Source: Crossiella sp. S99.2 (GTDB lineage Bacteria > Actinomycetota > Actinomycetes > Mycobacteriales > Pseudonocardiaceae). From it: DNA of 64,000 nucleotides. The stretch lies in assembly GCF_023094165.1 (NCBI RefSeq), contig NZ_JALMDK010000004.1:496001-560000 (forward strand), in the 5' to 3' direction. Positions within the stretch are counted from its first letter, which is position 1, and every line of letters begins with the position of its first letter. Below the pieces are notes generated by a model, which saw nothing but the letters and a program-made list of their open reading frames with translations, was not told the origin of the DNA and searched no databases. Below are positions 58,837 to 64,000 of this stretch, piece by piece. The translations under genes were made by a program, and so were the position numbers.

Positions 58837-60465
58837 TCAGCCGAGCCACGACCAGAACCCGCAGTCATGCCGGGCAGCCAGGTCGATCGGCCCGGTGTGA
58901 GCGGCGCTGAAGGACATCGTGCGACCCGGACCGTGTTGCGGCCAGCCGGGATCGCCGGTGCGCACGAAGGCCGACCAATGGTCGATCATGCGGTTGGCCA
59001 GCTCCTGCTGGGCCGGGGTGAGTGGCGGCTGCGGCCAGGACAGGTCCAGCAGGTAGCGGAGTTCGGCGCCATGGGCTGCGCCGTAAGGGAAATCGCCGAC
59101 CACGTGGCCGGTGGGTTCGGCGAACTCGAAGGTGTACACCGGTTTGCGGGCGGCCTCGGCCACCGGGAGCTGGGTGCAGGCGCCCAGCACGCCGCCGTGG
59201 TCGGTCAGCAGCCGGGACAGGGTCAGGGCCGGGGTGGGCTGGGACTGGGGTGGGTAGCGGCGGAGGACGGCGGGGGCGTCCTCGCCGAAGAGGCCGGTGA
59301 CGACGGTGGGGTAGTCGGCCGCGGCGAGGGTGCGGTGCTGGGCGGCGACGAACGGGGCCATCTCGTCCGCGGTGCCGCCGAGCAGGAGCGGGACCCTGGC
59401 GGTGTGGGATGGGGTTGGCAGGGTTGGGGTTCCGGTGACCGGGAGCCAGGGGCGGCCGTTGAAATCGCGGCGCAGTAAGGAGAGCTGGTCCTGGTGCAGG
59501 CCGACCAGGGCGGACAGCGGGAGGTCGCGCAGGCAGGTGGCGTCGGGGCAGCCGAGGGTGGTCGCGGTGGCCTGGGCGCGGCGCTGGGCTTCGGGGCGGG
59601 TGATCATGGGGTTGGCGCAGGGGGCGCTGTGGATGGCGGCCTGGTGGAACAGGCCCTGGGAGGCGGGGGCGGACAGGTGGGCGCACACGCTGTAGCCGCC
59701 GGCGGACTGGCCCCACAGGGTCACCCGGGCCGGGTCGCCACCGAAGGCGCCGATGTTGGCGCGGACCCAGCGCAGCGCGGCCTGCTGGTCCTGGAGGCCG
59801 AGGTTTCCGGTGTCGGGGCCCAGACCGGGGTGGGCCAGGAAGCCCAGGGCGCCCAGGCGATAGTTGAGGGTGACCACCAGGAGGTTGCCGCGAGTGGCCA
59901 GGCGGGCCGGGTTGTACTGGCTGCCCGCGCCGGTGGTGAACCCGCCGCCGGGGACGAAGACCAGGACCGGGAGCTTGTCTGTCCCTTGTGGACGGTGGAC
60001 GTCTAGGGAGAGGCAGTCTTCGGCGCCCTGGACCGTGCCGCCGGGGCCGGGTTGGGCGCAGACGGGGCCGGGCTGGGTGGCCTCGCGGATGCCGGGCCAG
60101 GGGGTGGGCGGGGTCGGGGGTGACCAGCGGGTGGCCTGGGCGTAGGGGATGCCTTGGTAGACGCGGAGATCGGGAGTGCTTCGGCCGCGGACCCAGCCGC
60201 TGGTGGTGCGGTCCAGATCACCGGCGGGGGCGGCGGAGGCGAGGACTAGGTTGCCGGGAGCCGCGGTGGCCGGGGCCGGATCGGTGGCGGCGGCTGGGCC
60301 GTTGGACGCCGCGGCGGCGGGCGGATCGAGGAGGACAGCTGGGCTGCTGAGGGCTGCGGCGGCCGGATTGGCGGCGGCGGCAGGGCCGCTGGGATTCGCG
60401 ATGCCTGGTGCTGGTGCGGCCAGCAGGGAGAAAACCAGGGTGGTCAGGAGGGTTGCTTGTCGCAT
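58837..60465 (-). CDS. Secreted carboxylesterase (type B)
   Basis: The gene encodes 542 residues from ATG 60465. A signal peptide (residues ~1-23) and an Ala/Pro-rich linker of ~60 residues come first. The esterase then has the oxyanion block VFVPGGGFTTG, the EDCLSLDVHRP motif, the nucleophile elbow WGQSAGGYS (Ser254), and an HGAELRYLL block with the late catalytic His (AAHGAEL). It is an exported hydrolase of carboxylic esters, typical of actinomycetes. It is convergent with the small exported protein. Confidence 0.85.
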   Translation of the reverse strand: MRQATLLTTLVFSLLAAPAPGIANPSGPAAAANPAAAALSSPAVLLDPPAAAASNGPAAATDPAPATAAPGNLVLASAAPAGDLDRTTSGWVRGRSTPDLRVYQGIPYAQATRWSPPTPPTPWPGIREATQPGPVCAQPGPGGTVQGAEDCLSLDVHRPQGTDKLPVLVFVPGGGFTTGAGSQYNPARLATRGNLLVVTLNYRLGALGFLAHPGLGPDTGNLGLQDQQAALRWVRANIGAFGGDPARVTLWGQSAGGYSVCAHLSAPASQGLFHQAAIHSAPCANPMITRPEAQRRAQATATTLGCPDATCLRDLPLSALVGLHQDQLSLLRRDFNGRPWLPVTGTPTLPTPSHTARVPLLLGGTADEMAPFVAAQHRTLAAADYPTVVTGLFGEDAPAVLRRYPPQSQPTPALTLSRLLTDHGGVLGACTQLPVAEAARKPVYTFEFAEPTGHVVGDFPYGAAHGAELRYLLDLSWPQPPLTPAQQELANRMIDHWSAFVRTGDPGWPQHGPGRTMSFSAAHTGPIDLAARHDCGFWSWLG

Positions 60466-60540
60466 GGGGCGACCCTGGCAGCGCGCGGGCTGCCAGGGCG
60501 TCACCGCGGGACCGTATCCGGGCTACGTGGATCGGCGTAC

Positions 60541-61071
60541 TCAGCCGTAGAACCCCGCCACCGAGACCTCCCCGAGCGGCACCCAGTCCGGGTCCGCCGG
60601 ACCGGTGATCACCGCGCCGCGCAGTTCCACCGCCAGCGCCGGGCGTTCGTCCACCGCTTGCACCAGCAGGTACAGCGTGACCAGCACGTGCACGCAGTGT
60701 GCGCGGCGGTCCCGGCAATCGCACTGTGCCAGCAGGGAATCCGACGGTGGCGCGATCTCGACGCCCGCTCGGTGCAGGGTGGTGGCCAGGGTGTCCGGGA
60801 GGTCGCCGGGGGCCGCGGGTGGGTGGTCGGCGAGCAGGGTGGTGACCAGGGTCAGGGTTTCGGCGGGCCATTGGGGGACGGTGATCTGGACCTGGTGTGC
60901 GCCCATGGTGGCGGTGAGTTGGCCGGGGACGATGGTCAGGCCGGTGATGCTGTAGTCGCGGGAGAGCTTGCGGGCCCTGGGCAGCAACGGGTTCGGCCGG
61001 GTCACCCGGGTGGGTTCGGCCGTGCGCAGCCAGGCGTGGCCCCAGGCGGTGGCGCCGAATTCGGCGATCAT
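60541..61071 (-). CDS. SWIM zinc-finger protein
   Basis: The gene encodes 176 residues with an ATGA overlap to the helicase. The SWIM motif CxCx(n)CxH appears as CDCRDRRAHCVH near residue 115-128. The N-terminus starts EFGATAWGHAWLR. SWIM proteins next to SNF2 helicases are a common bacterial pair, and the SWIM part is believed to help DNA or protein binding of the remodelling ATPase. Confidence 0.85.
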   Translation of the reverse strand: MIAEFGATAWGHAWLRTAEPTRVTRPNPLLPRARKLSRDYSITGLTIVPGQLTATMGAHQVQITVPQWPAETLTLVTTLLADHPPAAPGDLPDTLATTLHRAGVEIAPPSDSLLAQCDCRDRRAHCVHVLVTLYLLVQAVDERPALAVELRGAVITGPADPDWVPLGEVSVAGFYG

Positions 61072-62882
61072 GGGCCGGTTCCTTCCAGGTTCAGGGCCAG
61101 CACGGCGTGCAGGTCGTCGTCGGGCAGGTTGGCCAGGGCGGTCTCGGTGTCGCCGGAGACCACGTCGGCCAGGGCGCGCTTGCGGTCGTGCATACGCGCG
61201 ATGTGTTCCTCCACCGTGCCGCCGGTGACCAGGGTGTGCACGGTGAGCACCCGGTGCTGGCCGATGCGGTGCGCCCGGTCGGTGGCCTGTTCCTCCACCG
61301 CGGGGTTCCACCAGCGGTCGTAGTGCAGCACGTGACCGGCGCGGGTCAGGTTGAGGCCGAAGCCGGCGGCGCGCAGGCTCAGCAGCAGGATCGGCGGGGC
61401 GTTGTCCTCGTTTTGGAAGGCGTGCACGAGCCGGTCCCGCTTGTCGGCGCTGAGGCCGCCGTGCAGGAACGGGATCCGTGGGCCGCCCAGGGTTTCGGTG
61501 AGGTGGTGGGAGAGCAGTTCGCCCATGGCGCGGTACTGGGTGAACACCAGGGCCCGGTCCTGGTCCTCGACGATCTCGGCGAGCATTTCGGTGGCGCGGT
61601 CGAACTTGCCGGAGCGGCCGGGCAGCGGGCCGTCCTGGCCGAGCAGCTGGGCCGGGTGGTTGCAGATCTGTTTGAGCGCGGTGAGCAGGGCCAGGATCCG
61701 GCCGCGGCGTTCGATGCCGGACCCGAGGCCGTCGCTGAACGCCCGGTCCAGCGCGTCGCGGTAGAGCCGGATCTGTTCCGCGGTGAGCGTGCAGGCCACC
61801 GTGGCGTACAGCTTGGGCGGCAGGTCGGTGGCGACCTCGGACTTGGTGCGGCGCAACATATGCGGGCCGATCAGCGTCTGCAACCGGTCCGCGGCGGCGG
61901 CCGAGCGGCGCTGCTGGATGGGCACGGTGAACCGCTGCCGGAACCGGCCCCTGGTGCCCAGCAGGCCCGGCCGGGTGAGGTTGAGGATCGACCACAGCTC
62001 ATCCAGGCGGTTCTCCACCGGGGTGCCGGTCAGCGCGATCCGCAGGTCCGCGGTGAGCCGGGCGGCGGCCTTGCTGGCCAGCGCGTCCGGGTTCTTCACC
62101 TGCTGGGCCTCGTCGAAGATCACCGTGTCCCAGCCGATCCCGGCCAGCTGCTCGACGTCCGCGCGCAACGCGCCGTAGCTGGTTACCACGACCGGGCCCG
62201 TCACGAGATCACCGAGGGTGCGCTGCGGGCCGTGGTAGGGCCGCACCGGCAGGTCGGGGGCGAATCTGGCCAGTTCGCGGCGCCAGTTGCCGACCAGGGA
62301 GGTGGGGCAGACCACCAGGTGCGGACCGGGGCGGGTGGCCAGCAGGCTGATGGCTTGCAAGGTTTTGCCCAGGCCCATCTCGTCGGCCAGGATGCCGCCG
62401 CCGGGCACCGAGCGCAGCCAGGCCACCCCGGCGACCTGGTACGGGCGCAACTCGGCCCGCACCGCCGCCGCGCGCAGCTCGCCGCGGGTCCGGGCGGCCT
62501 GCCGGAACTGGCGCAGCAGCGCGGCGGCCGAACTGATCGCGGTGCCCTCGGCGTTGGGCACCGCGTGCGCGGCCGGCGGCAGCGGCAACTCGGTGTCGCC
62601 GAGGTCCTTGGCCGCCCGCTGCCAGGCCCGTGCGGACGGGCTCAGCCTGGCCTTCGCGCCCAGCAGTGCGGGCAACGCCACATCCAGGTCAACCAGCTGA
62701 ACCGGGGTCGGCGACACGGTGAGCCTGCCGTCCACCGGCCGGGCCAGGCGGCACTGCGCCGATCGGCCCACCGGCAAACCGGCCGCGAGCAGCGCGGCGG
62801 CCGGGTCGGGCGGACCCCACCAGGCCAGCGCGCCCTCGGCGGGGATGAAGGTGGCCTGCAACGGGACGTGCGTGGTCGGCAT
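61068..62882 (-). CDS. SNF2-family DEAD/DEAH helicase
   Basis: The gene encodes 604 residues from ATG 62882, which lies very close to AGGGAGG, so the start is uncertain. After a ~150-residue N-terminal part, helicase motif I is GILADEMGLGKTLQAISLL, motif II is IFDEAQQVKN, motif III LTGTPVENRLDELW; the C-terminal half has ALVFTQYRAMG, LSLRAAGFGLNLTRA and ATDRAHRIGQ. It is a dsDNA translocase, probably in repair or remodelling, paired with the SWIM protein. Confidence 0.9.
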   Translation of the reverse strand: MPTTHVPLQATFIPAEGALAWWGPPDPAAALLAAGLPVGRSAQCRLARPVDGRLTVSPTPVQLVDLDVALPALLGAKARLSPSARAWQRAAKDLGDTELPLPPAAHAVPNAEGTAISSAAALLRQFRQAARTRGELRAAAVRAELRPYQVAGVAWLRSVPGGGILADEMGLGKTLQAISLLATRPGPHLVVCPTSLVGNWRRELARFAPDLPVRPYHGPQRTLGDLVTGPVVVTSYGALRADVEQLAGIGWDTVIFDEAQQVKNPDALASKAAARLTADLRIALTGTPVENRLDELWSILNLTRPGLLGTRGRFRQRFTVPIQQRRSAAAADRLQTLIGPHMLRRTKSEVATDLPPKLYATVACTLTAEQIRLYRDALDRAFSDGLGSGIERRGRILALLTALKQICNHPAQLLGQDGPLPGRSGKFDRATEMLAEIVEDQDRALVFTQYRAMGELLSHHLTETLGGPRIPFLHGGLSADKRDRLVHAFQNEDNAPPILLLSLRAAGFGLNLTRAGHVLHYDRWWNPAVEEQATDRAHRIGQHRVLTVHTLVTGGTVEEHIARMHDRKRALADVVSGDTETALANLPDDDLHAVLALNLEGTGP

Positions 62883-62977
62883 GACCTCCCTTTCGGGCAT
62901 GGGGGTAGCCGGGTGCGGAATCTCCGGGGCAATCGAGACTACCGCGCGGATTCGTCGCGCGCTAATGGATTCAGCGT

Positions 62978-63026
62978 TTGACAAATCCGAATCAGGGTGT
63001 CCCCGGAATCAATGCTTGACAAATCC
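62978..63026 (+). repeat. TTGACAAATCC direct repeat in the helicase/PH-protein spacer
   Basis: TTGACAAATCC occurs at 62978-62988 and 63016-63026, 38 nt apart, between the divergent helicase and PH-domain genes. TTGACA is a perfect -35 for the plus strand in both, but there is no -10 at the right spacing. They may be operator sites. Confidence 0.35.
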
Positions 63027-63109
63027 CAGGGTTGTCATCCGCAGGTCTGACCTGGTCAGGTTCTTGAAGCTGACGGCACCGGCGAGCGCGCGTTGGTACG
63101 GTGGAAAAC

Positions 63110-63484
63110 GTGATCGACTTCGAGAAGGCATCAGTATTCAAGCTCTCCCCGTGTCGCCCCGAGGACATCGCCGGATCCGTCGCGCCGATCATCATCCCTG
63201 GTGAACAGCTCGTCGCCGCGTTCAAGACCGTGCGGGACTACGTGGTGTTCACCAACAAGCGGCTCATCGCGGTGAACGTGCAGGGCATGCTGGGCAAGAA
63301 GAAGGACTTCACCTCGCTGCCCTACAACAAGGTGCAGGCGTTCTCCATCGAGACCGCGGGCACCTTCGACCTGGACGCCGAACTGGAGCTGTGGTTCAGC
63401 GGACTCGGCAAGGTGCGGCTGGAGTTCCGCGGTGACTCCGATGTGCGCAAGATCGGCCAGCTGATCGCGCAGCACACCCTCTAA
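63110..63484 (+). CDS. PH-domain (bPH_8-like) protein
   Basis: The gene encodes 124 residues. GTG 63110 is chosen because related proteins begin with a short MIDF-type start; GTG 63101 adds three. The sequence DYVVFTNKRLIAVNVQGMLG and KKKDFTSLPYNKVQAFSIET is the bacterial PH pattern of a small beta-barrel that ends in a helix (DVRKIGQLI). The family is widespread and poorly understood. Its stop overlaps the convergent sigma gene. Confidence 0.8.
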   Translation: MIDFEKASVFKLSPCRPEDIAGSVAPIIIPGEQLVAAFKTVRDYVVFTNKRLIAVNVQGMLGKKKDFTSLPYNKVQAFSIETAGTFDLDAELELWFSGLGKVRLEFRGDSDVRKIGQLIAQHTL

Positions 63485-64000
63485 CCGAGCCGGGCCGCCC
63501 GAGCGAGCAGATAACGCTGTTCGGGCAGGCTGTTCGTGCGGCGGGCGGCCAGGTGATACGCCTGTGCCGCCGCCGCGGGCTCCTCGTTCAGCTCCAGCAG
63601 GTGCGCGCGCACCGCGTCCAGGCGGTGGTTGGCCCGCATCCGCTCGTCGGCGGCCAGCTCGTCCAGCAGATCCAGGCCCGCCTTGGGGCCTTCGACCATG
63701 GCCAGCGCGATCGCCCGGTTCAGCGTGACCACCGGGTTCGGCGCGATCCGGTCCAGGATCCGGTACAGCACCAGGATCTGCGGCCAGTCGGTGTCCGCGG
63801 CGCCCGCGGCCTCGGCGTGGGTGGCCGCGATGGTGGCCTGGATCAGGTACGGGCCCAGTTCGCCGGTGTGCAGGGTCCGCCGGACCAGGTCGACGCCCTC
63901 GGTGAGCGCGGCCCGGTCCCAGCGGGTGCGGTCCTGTTCGGTGAGCGGGACGAGCGCGCCGTCCGGGCCGGTGCGGGTCTCCCGGCGGGCGTCGGTGAGC
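63481..64000 (-). CDS. ECF42-like RNA polymerase sigma factor, C-terminal part
   Basis: The gene is open from the window end to TAG 63481-63483; only the last ~173 residues are visible. They read RWDRAALTEGVDLV, GPYLIQATIAA, DTDWPQILVLYRILDRIAPN and AIALAMVEGPKAGL, the TPR-like C-terminal extension typical of ECF42 sigma factors. Sigma regions 2 and 4 would lie beyond the window. These factors are usually placed beside a DGPF-domain (YCII-like) gene, which may be just outside. Confidence 0.85.
   Translation of the reverse strand, partial: LTDARRETRTGPDGALVPLTEQDRTRWDRAALTEGVDLVRRTLHTGELGPYLIQATIAATHAEAAGAADTDWPQILVLYRILDRIAPNPVVTLNRAIALAMVEGPKAGLDLLDELAADERMRANHRLDAVRAHLLELNEEPAAAAQAYHLAARRTNSLPEQRYLLARAARLG

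Overview
The window is high-GC DNA (GTG/ATG starts, strong GC3 bias, long chains of overlapping genes) typical of a filamentous actinomycete. The gene set, including the Tad locus, actinobacterial conjugation genes, ECF sigma factors and WXG/DUF1023 proteins, fits a member of the Pseudonocardiales. The exact genus cannot be read from the sequence.

Region A (1 to about 39.4 kb) looks like the right-hand part of a large integrated conjugative element. It opens with the tail of a GGDEF-domain gene, an HxlR-type regulator and small secreted or lipoproteins. A complete Tad (Flp-type) pilus locus follows: prepilin peptidase, SAF/CpaB protein, CpaE-like ATPase, TadA, TadB, TadC, a pilin, three TadE/TadG-like pseudopilins and a membrane LysM-BTAD regulator. 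These are mostly joined by 1-4 nt overlaps (4.57-14.5 kb). Next come a frameshifted Nudix gene, about 0.9 kb of AT-richer non-coding DNA, and a cluster of two Cys-rich proteins with an element-borne DNA polymerase sliding clamp (dnaN). From 31.2 kb leftward to 20.4 kb runs a type IV secretion operon: sigma-like protein, VirB2-like pilin, TrbL/VirB6, PrgI-like protein, VirB4, TraG/VirD4-like coupling ATPase, replication-relaxation protein, and a transglycosylase-NlpC/P60 hydrolase. From 31.7 kb rightward runs a second operon: two methyltransferase-like proteins that lack the catalytic motif, a recombinase-domain protein without a catalytic domain, two intact paralogous SPPY DNA methyltransferases, a small protein, and the large serine recombinase. 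The 0.5-kb AT-rich gap between these divergent operons is the obvious control region.

The element appears to end at a tRNA-Leu(CAA) gene (39395-39468, minus strand). The recombinase reading frame runs on through the tRNA gene in antisense. The left end (attL) is not visible in the window.

Region B (39.5-64 kb) looks like ordinary chromosome. It holds an EamA transporter; a TetR-controlled FAD monooxygenase / epoxide-hydrolase-like cluster with a clear operator; a permease / PfkB kinase / ADP-ribosylglycohydrolase operon; two abutting gene remnants; an AhpD-like protein behind an ECF41-type promoter; and an ABC transporter next to a two-component system. These are followed by an ArsR-like regulator with an MMPL exporter, a WXG-like/DUF1023 pair, a carboxylesterase, a SWIM protein with a SNF2 helicase, a PH-domain protein and the 3' part of an ECF42-like sigma factor. 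Two intergenic loci between convergent genes carry the same roughly 22-bp repeat family.

The most unusual features are: (i) the operon of catalytically silent paralogues beside intact methyltransferases and recombinase; (ii) the recombinase whose C-terminus is encoded across the attachment region; and (iii) a Tad pilus and a conjugative T4SS carried together with a modified sliding clamp.
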